Part shown: one piece after another, positions 34,241 through 44,172 of the stretch | How the letters are laid out: the number at the start of each line of letters is the position of its first letter | Position numbering within the stretch: the stretch's first letter is position 1 | NCBI GenBank assembly: GCA_009667805.1 | Contig: CM019063.1 | Location: forward strand, 86,207,877-86,271,876 | Direction of reading: 5' to 3' | Source of the DNA: Leptobrachium leishanense | Taxonomy: Eukaryota > Chordata > Amphibia > Anura > Megophryidae | Length of the DNA stretch: 64,000 nt | Translations under genes and position numbers: made by a program | The notes under the pieces: generated by a model | The model's input: only the letters and a program-made list of their open reading frames with translations | Databases searched by the model: none | What the model was told of the DNA's origin: nothing

Positions 34241-35036
34241 GAGCTTGCCTGCTACCAGCCTGAGCTCTGCAATTAGCGTAGCGTTGGGCTGCGTAAATTG
34301 CGTAGCCTAGGCTGGCTCAGTGCTGCCCCTGCTGTCTGTGTAGTGTATTACACACACACACACAGCAGCCGGCAAACTGAGAAAGTGAAAGCTGCAGGAG
34401 AAAAAAAAAGCGGACAGAGAAGAAACAAAGCACAACGAGGGAGTGAGGAGAGGTGAGTATGAGTATAAATAACAATTTATGTACAGTTTAAATGTACATA
34501 CACACACATCACATGTCATTACAATACACACAATGAGCTTATTAATTTACTGGCATGACAGGGGAGGCGGAGCCTCCCCTGCCACCCCTGAGTGCACGTC
34601 CCTGCTCAAGAGCTCCCTGTTAATATACCTCAATACAGAATGCACCTGTAAACATGTAACATAATGACTATATTTCCTTCATATTTTCTGTGTTAATCTG
34701 TATATTTGTGTTGTTTTAATATCTTGCATTTATTACTTTGCATTTCTGTAACGACTGTAACAATTCATTGTTCTTGAACCCAAGACATACTTGAAAACGA
34801 GAGAAATCTCAATGTATCCTTCCTTGTAAAATACTTTGCAAATAAAATATAGAGCATTAGAGGCAGCAATTGCGCACTGAACATTGAATCCATGAAGTGT
34901 ATGTAAGGAGAGGTTTCTGATTCCATAAAACTCATTCTCAATATCAATCCTGCAAGCATTACATTGTAATAACTATAATTAATGTATGTGTTGTAACACC
35001 TAATTGAATAAATATCACATGAGATATATTAAAATA

Positions 35037-35570
35037 CAGGTTGGACACCCCTTATCCATAAGTCTAAGATCCAGAAGACTCTGAAAACAGGTAATTTCAG
35101 AGCCATACAGATGTTACCATATTAAGGGCACTTCAGACGTGTCCTATCACTCTTGCACATGTTACATGGACTTGCGTGGGAGTCTCCCTTTCTCACTATA
35201 AGTTTACAGGGTATCCAGACGTGGACCCCTTGCTCGTTGTGCCTAGATTGGTGTCAGCTATACCCTCCTGAGGCATATGGAGCATTCGTCCCTGTAATGA
35301 TACAATTGAGCTAAAACCTTGTGAGACCTGAGCGGGCACCCACCATAAAGCAGGCCATTAGTGCCATTGCTCATCCTCAGGACCCTCACAAACCTCTCCA
35401 TTTCTCACCATAGTATATATAGGTCCATTCCCATGCAAGTCCATTTAACATGTGCAATATTGACAGGACCCCACATCTAGAGTGCCCTTAATCCGGAACC
35501 ATAAGGATGGCTCTGAAAATTCCTGTTTTCAGAGTCTTCCGGATTTTAGAATTAAGGGGAGTCCAAATTG
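35037..35570. mobile_element. pogo/Tigger-like MITE, TA target
   Basis: CAGGTTGGACACCCCTTATC at the left, complement of the right end TAAGGGGAGTCCAAATTG, with TA on both sides (35,035-35,036; 35,571-35,572). A second, inner inverted pair (AGACTCTGAAAACAGG / CCTGTTTTCAGAGTCT) lies further in. No ORF. It is a better-preserved relative of the 8814-9404 element. Confidence 0.78.
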
Positions 35571-35715
35571 TATTTTAAGATATCTCCTGTGATAGATCTC
35601 ATACATGAATTTTAGTTATTATCACTGTAACCATCTTTTCCATTTCAAATACTCACCACTTAGTTTGAAAAAGAAAATATATTTTGATTAAAATTGTCAA
35701 TGAGTAGCCCATCTT

Positions 35716-36015
35716 TTATCTGTCGTTATTAGTATCTCTCCACATCAGAAGATGAGGATAATCCAGTGGAGTGATTCCTGGGAGAATATTATTATAGATA
35801 ACACAGTACACTTCTGGTTCATTACCACCAGGCAGGATTAATACGTTCACACAGATTATGGTTTCTCCTTTTGTCATATCAACACATTTACATTGACGGG
35901 AGCTAAATATGCACCACATTAAAGGTGTGATTGATGTGCTGGTTAAAAGTAAAATGAAAGCAAGGAACACAGAAATAACAGTGACAGTCAGCAAAGCACA
36001 AATTACAGGTGACAT
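35716..36015 (-). CDS. Hypothetical small membrane-protein-like ORF (possible host exon)
   Basis: 99 codons, ATG at 36,015 to TAA near 35,716. Residues 3-31 are strongly hydrophobic (ALLTVTVISVFLAFILLL), a good single membrane anchor. The next ~65 residues hold four cysteines (around 36-45, then at about 56 and 70) and a hydrophilic end. In-frame sequence continues a few codons upstream of the ATG, after a pyrimidine-rich stretch, so it could equally be an internal exon. No transposon family that I know contains it and it falls in the longest repeat-free block between 35.6 and 36.6 kb. One anchor plus a Cys-bearing ectodomain is seen in many families (for example BK-channel beta subunits), but I see no decisive motif. 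It may be chance. Confidence 0.3.
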   Translation of the reverse strand: MSPVICALLTVTVISVFLAFILLLTSTSITPLMWCIFSSRQCKCVDMTKGETIICVNVLILPGGNEPEVYCVIYNNILPGITPLDYPHLLMWRDTNNDR

Positions 36016-36839
36016 ACTCCGATAAATACAGAGAAAATTGAAAAATAATTATTAAATTGTTCCATGAAACGTAAAAGAGCAGAGGTACTTTAGTGAGTCG
36101 CTTTATGGGAACAAATACCCAGAGTACCGTTTTCTCTCATTCCTTGTCTTCTTAACCCAATATGTTCTGGAGATGGCAATCTTCCAATATTTCTCCCTTG
36201 GTACCAACTTTGTTAATCATTTGACATCGCCAGTGGGTAATTATGCAGCAGTTATCCAGCAGGGGATTATCATTTCATTTAATTTTCAATCTACACACTT
36301 TAAATTGTGATTGGGCCTCTTCATTAAACAGCAACAATGGTACATCCACGGGGAGATGTAATCTCACACAGGCTTGTATTGTGTCCCTCTCATCCTCATC
36401 CAAGAAGCAGAAAGACAGAATAATGGCACAGCTGGCCTATGACTACACGACAACTGCATCTGTGGCGCCAGTGCCAGTTTGAGATTTGGAGGTTTTGTTT
36501 TAACATTCCGTGTAGAATTCAATAAGCTGCAGAGCTAATTGTTGCAGATCACTTTAAAAAGGTTTGACTGGTTTTGACAAGCACAGAGACACTTAGGCGG
36601 TGCGTCCATTGGGTCCGTATTCGTGCGATTGTGAGATCATCCAATATGATCTGAAGTTGTCCAACCGATCCCACAACATGCAGGTGAATCAGCCCTCTTC
36701 CACTGCTTCTGACTTCCATCGGACGACTTCAGATGATTTTTTGTGACTACAACAGACTACAGATCTTTCCAATATCAGATGGATTTATCGGATGATGCCG
36801 GGACGATCTGGTACAAGTTATATGAAAAAATTATTTGTA
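36016..36839. other. Intergenic stretch
   Basis: No gene or full repeat recognised. 36,590-36,830 has MITE-like palindromic words (ATCATCCAATATGATC, 'GTCGTCCGA'-like) but no ends could be fixed. Confidence 0.4.
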
Positions 36840-37025
36840 TATCTAAACCACTTTGCCACGGCAGGGAAACATGAAAAAAGATGAATTGCATAGCTAACCG
36901 CTGTGCCGTGGCAGGGAAACATGAAAAAAATATGAATTGTATAGCTAACCGCTGTGCCGTGGCAGGGAAAGATGAAAAAAGATGAATTGTATAGTCAAAC
37001 TGCCATGCTGTGGCAAGGAAATTGC
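36840..37025. repeat. ~50-bp tandem repeat, 3.5 copies
   Basis: Unit: GCCGTGGCAGGGAAACATG, A-run, GATGAATTGTATAGCTAACC. The copies diverge towards the edges. Confidence 0.88.
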
Positions 37026-37265
37026 CCCATAGAGAAGTCAGTTAGACAGCCCATAGGATGTAATGTAAAAAAAAAAATTCTATTTAATTCTCTTTTTATT
37101 CAACCATTAAATTTTTTCCATTCACAGCAAAAAGCCTTTTTAGTGACTGATTATTTTGAATTTAAGGTATTTTTCTGGATTTTTTTAGGTGAAATTTTGG
37201 GTTCCCATTATTTAAAAAATAGACAAGGCTTTTTTATTCCTTCAGGCCGGCTGCATTCAGCATTG

Positions 37266-37422
37266 CTGTCCTTGGTACTGAAACCTATTTCAGCACCAGG
37301 GACAGGGGGTTTACCTCCACCCGCAGCCTTCAGCAAGGTTTTTTTTTTTACTTTTTCACCTTCAGCTGCGCTCCGACAGGGCTGTCCTTGGTGCTGAAAC
37401 CACGTTTCAGCACCATGGACAG
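37266..37422. repeat. Two copies of a CTGTCCTTGGTGCTGAAA palindrome
   Basis: 37,266-37,305 and 37,382-37,422 each read CTGTCCTTGGTnCTGAAA, a short loop, then TTTCAGCACCAnGGACAG. A third copy is at 53,313-53,351. They lie within a T-rich block just left of the long hairpin. Confidence 0.75.
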
Positions 37423-37442
37423 GGTTTTTTCTTCCTGGAGCA

Positions 37443-37627
37443 TTTTTTTTCCACGTTCAGCGGCCTGCCCATTGGCCAACCTGGCAGACGCTCCAGTGGA
37501 TGACCCTAATCGGCAACGGCGTTGTTCGTAGGTGGAACCTACGAACAACGCCGTTGCCGATTAGGGTCATCCACTGGAGCGTCTGCCAGGTTGGCCAATG
37601 GGCAGGCCGCTGAACGTTGAAAAAAAA
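37443..37627. repeat. 185-bp near-perfect hairpin
   Basis: Arms of about 91 bp pair around 37,535 with a 3-base loop and one mismatch seen (37,452). GTTCAGCGGCCTGCCCATTG pairs with CAATGGGCAGGCCGCTGAAC. It closes with T-run/A-run outer ends. Such perfection implies a recent origin or gene conversion between arms. Confidence 0.92.
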
Positions 37628-38599
37628 GTTGGTCATCCAATTACGAACCCAGTGGACGCCCCTTAGTCATATCGCCACCGCAGGGAGGTCCAAACCTGAG
37701 CTGCTCTACCCTGAATACCCTGGCAGCCACTTTCCTGCTGTATCACACAGTCCAGGTCTAACAATTGCTCTCAGGGTCTCCTGCAGGCAGCCATAGGTGC
37801 CTCCATTAATGAGCCCTTTGAATCCCTACATAAGGATGGAGTTTCCAGAGGGCATTGCTTCAGCATTTCCTAGCACTTGGCGTAAATTACTCTGTAAGAA
37901 GCCTGCTCACCTCCCAGCCTTTTATTCCCCAAGCCTCAAGACATGTTCCAGAGCCTCCAGCTATGTTCCCTTCAAATTATGTCCTTCCACAGTGAAGTGC
38001 AATAGAAGTAAAACATCTTTCATGTGAATCATACTCATGCAGGCGCACATAAAAAAGTATATCAAGCACTTATATTGGCAAATTAAATCCATGAAGGATC
38101 CCCCCACTGTAGAATACTCTGAGGATCTCAAAAAAGAGAAAACACAGAAAAAAAACAGTCCAATGGTGCAGTATAGTTATGTTAGCAGTTCGGAAAAAAA
38201 AATGCATATCAGCTGGGCTATGCACTCACAACATTGTTTTCCTCTTGTCTCTACCTATGCATGGTGCGGTAACAGGGGCGGACTGACCCATCGGGCACTC
38301 GGGCGCTGCCCGAGGGCCCGCAGGTAAAGGGGGGCCCGGATTCTGGGGTTACATCATCATGCTGGTGTCTCGTGGTGAAGCCGAAGAGAGCATCTGCACG
38401 TGGGTCTTCCTGATCCAAGGAAACCACAAGGGAGACCAGGCCCGGGAACTCTCTGCTCCTGCCAGTCACACTCCATAGAGAGCCATGCGAGGAGGAGAGA
38501 TGCTGCTGCTGCAGCAGCACGAAGATGCCCCGTCCCCACATGCCCGGGAAGAATGAAAGCTCCAGGCACCGAAAGGGAATCTAATGGGTGAGAGACAGT

Positions 38600-39224
38600 G
38601 GCCCCTATTACACACTTCGCGCAGCGCATTTGCGTGCACGCAAATGCGCTTTTGCGCAAGGACAAAATCATTTGCGCGGAACGCCGTAGTACGACGTTCA
38701 CGCAAATGATGCACGTTATCGTCTACCGCGAGTGACCCTCGCGAACCCGGTGCAAGCGCAAGTTCCTGCGTGCATCCTATACTTAACATTGTGGGCGCAA
38801 ATGCATTAGTGCGGATGGTATTACAGTCTTCGCGCAAAGTCGGACGAGCGACGTTTGCGCAAATTTTCGGAACGTCTTTGAAAACATGGTGTTAACTGCA
38901 AATATGATAGTTGTGGCCGAAACGAAATAACTCAGCAATAAAAAAAATACAGCACAGTACAGTTACACATTCTTCACATACCCAGATATATAAAATTAAT
39001 AATTTGTCAAAACATTTTTTTGCTGCAGCATATATACGCAGATGGACTTTGACAGGCGCAACAACCTAACTTGCGCGTCGGATTTGCGCATGAAAACATG
39101 AAGGCTAAAAAAATTTGCTTGGATCGGAATGCCGTGTTAATTTTCGCACGATAACGTTTTTTCCGTTTAATATAAAAGAAATGCACTGCGAGAGCGCATT
39201 TGCGCGAAGCGTGTAATAGGGGCC
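38600..39224. mobile_element. PIF/Harbinger-like MITE, TSD AGT
   Basis: GGCCCCTATTACACACTTCG and its complement CGAAGCGTGTAATAGGGGCC are a near-perfect terminal inverted repeat. AGT flanks both ends (38,597-38,599; 39,225-39,227), a 3-bp TSD as in PIF/Harbinger. CpG-rich 'TTTGCGC' words fill the ends. Sister copies: 1166-2004, 41,962-42,657, and probably 31,774-32,512. Confidence 0.82.
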
Positions 39225-39229
39225 AGTGT

Positions 39230-40445
39230 GTGCAAGTGTGTTTAATGCAGTGTGTGTGTTTAATGCAGTGTGTGTGTGTGTTTAATGCATTGTGTGTGTG
39301 TAATGCAGTGTGTGTGTTTCATTCAGTGTGTTTGTTTTATGCAGAGTGTGTGTTTAATGGTGTGTGTGTGTGTGTGTGTGTGGAGGGGTTTTAATTGTAT
39401 TTAACAATTTATATTTAAAAAATTTAAAACAAATTCATATTTTTTTAAAATATAAATTATTAATATCTAGTTCATTTTTAATAATTTGTGAGTTTTATTG
39501 CTGTGACATTCCGTGATATGTAACCTCAGACATACACCGCACATTACTGTGACTTTAATTGCTGTAGATTCTGTGATAAGTTCATAAACAACGCACATTA
39601 CTGTGAGTTTTATTGTTGTGGAGCTCTGTGATACGCTCATACACACTGCACCTTACTGTGAGTTTTATTACTGTGGAGCTGTAAGTGTGTTTAATGCAGT
39701 GTGTGTGTTTAATGCAGTGTGTGTGTGTGTGTGTTTAATGCAGTGTGTGTTTAATGCTGTGTGTGTTTAATGCTGTGTGTGTGTTTAATGCAGTGTATGT
39801 GTTTAATGCAGTGTGTGTGTGTGTTTAATTCAGTGTGTATAATGCAGTGTGTTTGTTTTATGCAGAGTGTGTGTTTAATGGTGTGTGTTTAATGGGGTGT
39901 GTGTGTGTGTATGTGTGTGGAGGGGTTTTAATTGTATTTAACAATTTATATTTAAAAAAATTAAAACTAATTCATATTTTTTTTAAATATAAATTATTAA
40001 TATCTAGTTTATTTTTAATAATTTGTGAGTTTTATTGCTGTGACATTCTGTGATATGTAACTTCAGACATACACCGCACATTACTGTGACTTTTATTGCT
40101 GTAGATTCTGTGATAAGTTCATACACAACGCACATTACTGTGAGTTTTATTGCTGTGGAGTTCTGTTATACACGCATACACACCGCACATTACTGTGAAT
40201 TTTATTGTTGTGGAGCTCTGTGATACACTCATACACACCGCACCTTATTAGGAGTTTTATTGCTGTGGAGCTCTGTGATACGCTCATACACACCGCACCT
40301 TACTGTGAGTTTTATTGCTCTGGATTCTGTGATATGCTCATACACAACGCACATTACTGTGAGTTTTATTGCTGTGGAGCTCTGTGATATGCTCATATAC
40401 ACCGCACATTGCTGTGAGTTTTATTTCTGTGGAGCTCTGTAATGT
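39230..40445. repeat. Duplicated block: (TG)n-TTTAATGCAG array plus 55-bp satellite
   Basis: A TGTGTGTTTAATGCAG array is followed by GGAGGGGTTTTAATTG, AT-rich DNA, and then a 55-bp satellite (GAGTTTTATTGCTGTGGA, CTCTGTGATACGCTCATACA, ACCGCACATTACTGT). This whole order occurs twice, with GGAGGGG at 39,382 and 39,919, a period of about 537 bp. The second copy has more satellite units. The unit is the reverse complement of the array at 10.6-11.3 kb. Confidence 0.88.
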
Positions 40446-41510
40446 GCAGTGTGTACAGGTGTGTCAGTAATGTACAGTACCTTTTAAACCTGAAAGGTGA
40501 TCAGCAGTTTCCCACGTGTGCCACAGGGACCTTCTGTGCCATGGCCGTAGCTGCCATGAGTGTGTGACGGCTACCGCAGGAGAGCAGTGGCAGGTTGTAA
40601 GTCTGGAGGGGGCTCAATGGATTCCGCAATTCGCTTAAAATTATTAGTTTGAAATTTTTGTAAAAAAAATACATTTTTTAACACAACAATGTGCATATGG
40701 GTTGTGCGTTGCATGGGAGGGGTTTGCATGGATGTGGCCTACTGTGAGCATGGCACAAGGGCCCCACAATATCCTATTGCCCGGGGGCCCCACTAGTTGT
40801 CAGTCCGCCACTCTGTGGTAACCAGTTAGACTATGGGAGCACTGTCTCCACTCTTGTTTTTGAGGTTTATGGGAGTGCCGTCCCCATCTTTGAGGCCATT
40901 GAGATGGTGCTTACTACCAGAGTCACGATACTAAGGCTCTAAACATTGTGAGTGATAAATAAGTAAATGCTTATCAGCTTTTCTTCCAAACTGATAACAT
41001 AACTATACTGCACTATTGAGCTGTTTTTTTTTCTGTGATTTCTCTTTTTTGAGATTCTCAGAGTATTCTACAGTGGGGAGAATCTTTGTACTTCACTGTG
41101 GACAGACTTTATTTGATTGCATGGCTTTATGATTTGCTCCAGCGTGACACTCTTTTATATGTTATACTGTATTCTATAGTGTAAATATTTGAAGGTTTTA
41201 CATGTGTACTGTTTTGGGCAGCATTTGTTAAAATTTGCTTTAATTTTAATTTATATATCACTGTAATATCACTATTAGTGCCTGAGGTTTTCACACAGTT
41301 TACATTTTTGTGTTCCCTTCAAGCCTCCAGCTGTGCCCTCTGCTTTCAGTGTCCCTACCTGCACCTAGTCAGCCATACCTGTCTGGTGTCCCGTGCCTCC
41401 TGTGAGTCTCCTGGTGTGTTGCCTTCTGTGTCTCTGTCTTGCTATTCTGTCCTGTTTTTAGTTTACCATACCTCTATCTCTCCTCCTTACCTTATCCAGA
41501 CCACGCCACC

Positions 41511-41903
41511 GAATTGGACCGAACAGTGAACTTCACATACAGTGCAATTTTGTGGCAGTTCGGCTATTCAGAAAGCTGTCAATTTGCCAAATATTGGCAA
41601 ATTGCTCGCAAAATACGATGCCGTTCGCCGCATGAATGTTGGCAAAATGCCCAGATTTTCAGTGGTTCAGTTCAACAGGTTTAAACAGGCGAATCCCTTA
41701 GGACTCAATGGGAAAAAAATAGCGTTTTTATTATTTTTTTATTCAACCGTATTTTTCTTTTCATTTGCAGCAAAAGGTCTATTTATCTGTTATAATATTT
41801 TAGGTATTTTTCGGAATTTTTTAGGCAAAATTATGATTCACATTTTTTTTAATGGTGTTTTTTTTTTAAATATTTTAAATTTCGGTGCTCTCTGAATAAC
41901 TCC
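41511..41903. mobile_element. Family X fragment, divergent subtype
   Basis: CCGAACAGTGAACTTC, 'TTGCCAAATATTGGCAAATT' and the right end GTGCTCTCTGAATAAC follow the 23,992-24,892 copy. The left end is missing. Confidence 0.62.
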
Positions 41904-41961
41904 ATTAATGTGTCACATAGCAAGTGCATCACAAACACAATGCAAGAATTTAAATTTTAAA

Positions 41962-42657
41962 GGCCCCTATTACATACCTAACGCTAGCGGTAGCGCTCAC
42001 CTGCGTGAGCACTACCGTTAGCTGCGGTATTAGCAGGCTATTATGATCCAAACGCAAACGGGTTAAAAAACCCGATTGCGTTTGGTACCTTGCGCTCCTC
42101 TGCGCGAGGTCACTGCACTTTGCGCTCCCTATACTTAACATGGGGAGCGCAAAGCGTTAATCAGCGCTGGATTACAATGTCCCAGTGCTGATTAACGCCT
42201 GGCTCTGGTCAACGAAAAGTTAACTGGAGCCAGGACCTAGTGTTAACGGATTCCGCTTCTGCAGAATCCATTAACCAGATACCCTCTGTCCCGCGGCGAG
42301 GACCACGGCTCCGGTCGCCTCCTCCGGCCGGCGGGAGCAGGGAAAGACCGGGGGAAAAGTCCCCCCTGTCTCTCCCTGCGTATTACTACGCCGACCGGCC
42401 GGATCTCGCAATGCGAGATCCAGCCGGTCACATGACCGGCAGAGAGAAACTCAGTGAAGTCCTATGGACCCCAGCGAGTGGCTGCGCTCAGCGCTGCCGC
42501 GAGCATCCTAAGTTTTAACGGCCGAAAACAATGCAGGCATATTTTTTGCGCCTGCATTGTAATCTGGCATTAAAACGAGGGCGCAAGGGGGAAAACTGCA
42601 GGCGCAGTTTTTCCTCCCTTGCGCCCGCATTTTAATGCACAGATTGTAATAGAGCCC
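41962..42657. mobile_element. PIF/Harbinger-like MITE, TSD AAA
   Basis: GGCCCCTATTACATACC and the complement of TTGTAATAGAGCCC form the termini. AAA flanks both ends. The interior has several palindromes (GCTCACCTGCGTGAGC; GGATCTCGCAATGCGAGATCC; AAGGGGGAAAACTGC-type pairs). The 92-aa frame inside is GC-rich and not considered coding. Confidence 0.72.
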
Positions 42658-43914
42658 AAAGTGTTTACTAGTCAGATCTCATCTAAACTGTACACCAGTG
42701 ATTGTGTTATTCATGTTCTTGCACAACATACAAGAGGAATATAGCAAATTTTAGGTCTAAATAAGAAAAAATAATCGATTTTTGTTTAAAATATGACTCA
42801 ATTCTACAATGCATATGCTTTGCATGTGCATTTAGTGAACAACTATATTTAACAGTAATGAGTGATCGGGGCTCATCTAAACTCTATTTAAATGCGAAGA
42901 TCCTAAAACAAACAAAAAATAACGTCATCAGTATATTTTAGATTCAAAAAAATGGATTAAAGGAAAAGCATTCTAACATATGCTTAACACATTTCATCCC
43001 TAAACACAGTTTTTAGTGTGTGCACTGCATGTGTTTCATCAATTCCCCTAAAATATGTTTATTGAACTTGTTTCTTAACAGTTCAAAGGTCAACCTATTG
43101 TCACTCCTAAAATCTCAGACACGGGGTTCATATTAAGAACTATCCATAAATACTTTGCAATAGGTGTGTAAAAATGCCTTTTCTCCCCCATTTTTCTCAT
43201 TTATATTCTGCCTGTTCCCAGTTGATAAATTGCAACCGTCTGTCTTCTCTGCTTTTTAGGTTTTCCAGTTCTGGATCTTTTCTCAATTACTCACCCCCTA
43301 CTTTGCAGATTTTAGGTTACAGTGGGATTGATTCTATTACTAAGACTTTCATCTTGCATATATAAGAGGTAATAGGATGCAGCTTATGTTTGCAGTGTGG
43401 TAATCAAGTGAGACGCATTATTATTGTGTATTGCTGTTATTAAGACAATATCTGGCTATATTTTAAAAAAATATCATTAGTAATGAGACCATCAAACATT
43501 TCAGCAGTATGTCCACATGCACTAAATTCTCATTGACATATATTTAATAGACTGAGAAATGAACAATATTTATATGTCAATACACGCACATACCACATTC
43601 ATATTTAAAATCACTAAAAATAGGCAATATTCCTACCAAATGGGAAAAATCGCGCATGAGCCGTTTTCCATTTGCTGCTTGCCATTAACACCCATATTTC
43701 AACTGAGCCACTTTGTCAGTAGCTGGAGTCATAACATTTTAGAGCTTCAGGAGAATAACGACTTCAGTGCAACACGGTATCACTGCTATCTGCTCCAGGA
43801 GTCCATAGCACTCACTGGAGCCAGACGCAACCATGGTCAAGCTCTGCACGCCTGGACAATGGAAGGATTTGCAGAAGAACGCTGGGATGTATTTGTTCCT
43901 AGCGTTTAACTTCG
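42658..43914. other. Intergenic stretch
   Basis: No repeat boundary or gene recognised. The frame at 43,559-43,909 has no family features. Confidence 0.45.
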
Positions 43915-44068
43915 TATGGAGAGATATTCTGAAACAAAAAAAAATGCAAAAATATAGGACGATATCCCACATGAACCAAATTGTGCGCAAGTTAAATTGG
44001 CCACTCACAAGAGCATTGAATTAGAATTTCCCATCATCCTCCAGTAGTCCTCTGGCATTTATTCTCCT

Positions 44069-44097
44069 GAGGAAGTCCCATTTGGGAAGAAACGCGC
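44069..44097 (+). other. GAGGAAG-hairpin-GAAACGCGC module
   Basis: GAGGAAG, TCCCATTTGGGA mini-hairpin, AGAAACGCGC, in the loop of the third inverted-arm element, near its left arm. Confidence 0.6.
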
Positions 44098-44172
44098 TGA
44101 GCTTAACGTTCTTTTGCCCATTTGTTCTCAGTATATGCTGTGCTGTTTTACTGACTCTGAAGAGTAAGTTAA

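Larger units (their letters stand above)
32738..34604. mobile_element. Non-autonomous hAT element with 18-bp minisatellite
   Basis: The left end CAGTGACGTGCGGTGAGG and right end GAGTGCACGTCCCTG are imperfect inverted repeats starting CA. A perfect 8-bp TSD CTCAAGAG lies at 32,730-32,737 and 34,605-34,612. No transposase. It contains the tandem array (32,800-33,790), a run of hairpins (33,944-34,240) and a GGGAGGCGGAGCCTCCC palindrome near the right end. Confidence 0.88.
31540..34860 (+). pseudogene. 5'-truncated LINE, RT C-terminus and 3' UTR, with two nested insertions
   Basis: Plus strand. The ORF fragment 31,560-31,773 reads AIEYGDVVYAAAP...LNWPSLESRR, the reverse-transcriptase C-terminal region. 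After the MITE it resumes at about 32,513 with FKRFSGKLPPYLNRL, YNLRSRTCNLL and ALQLWNNLP, then meets the hAT at 32,738 and resumes after it (34,613) with only about 16 more codons before a stop. The 3' UTR follows and ends CCAGGACATA-like, CTCAATGTATCC, TTTGCAAATAAAATA at about 34,860. The two host pieces stay in the same reading sense, so this copy was intact here before both insertions. The closing W-N-x-L-P block is common to CR1/L2-group LINEs. Confidence 0.75.
38273..40813. mobile_element. Non-autonomous hAT element carrying satellite DNA and a MITE
   Basis: CAGGGGCGGACTGAC at the left pairs with GTCAGTCCGCCACTC at the right. The 8-bp flanks TGCGGTAA (38,265-38,272) and TGTGGTAA (40,814-40,821) match at 7 of 8, a hAT TSD. 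The inner edges mirror further (GGGCACTCGGGCGCTGCCCGAGGGCCC; TTGCCCGGGGGCCCCAC). No transposase. Inside are a PIF-like MITE (38,600-39,224) and a duplicated satellite block (39,230-40,445). Confidence 0.85.
37976..41310. mobile_element. Second foldback-type element, 12-bp TSD, hosting a hAT
   Basis: TGTTCCCTTCAA is repeated at 37,964-37,975 and 41,311-41,322. Inverted arms are clear at about 38,090-38,200 and 40,975-41,085: CCCCACTGTAGAATACTCTGAG pairs with its complement, as do CTCAAAAAAGAGAAA, AGTGCAGTATAGTTATGTTA. The hAT 38,273-40,813 sits in the loop; without it the element is about 0.8 kb. The flanks (37.7-37.96 and 41.32-41.5 kb) read like LTR sequence (C/T-rich, 'CCTCCAGCTnTG' on both sides), so again a foldback may split an LTR. 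Confidence 0.6.

Noticed and set aside
35716..36015. Naming the small membrane ORF as a BK-channel beta subunit
   Set aside because: Only the general plan (membrane anchor, cysteines) fits. No specific motif could be matched by eye.
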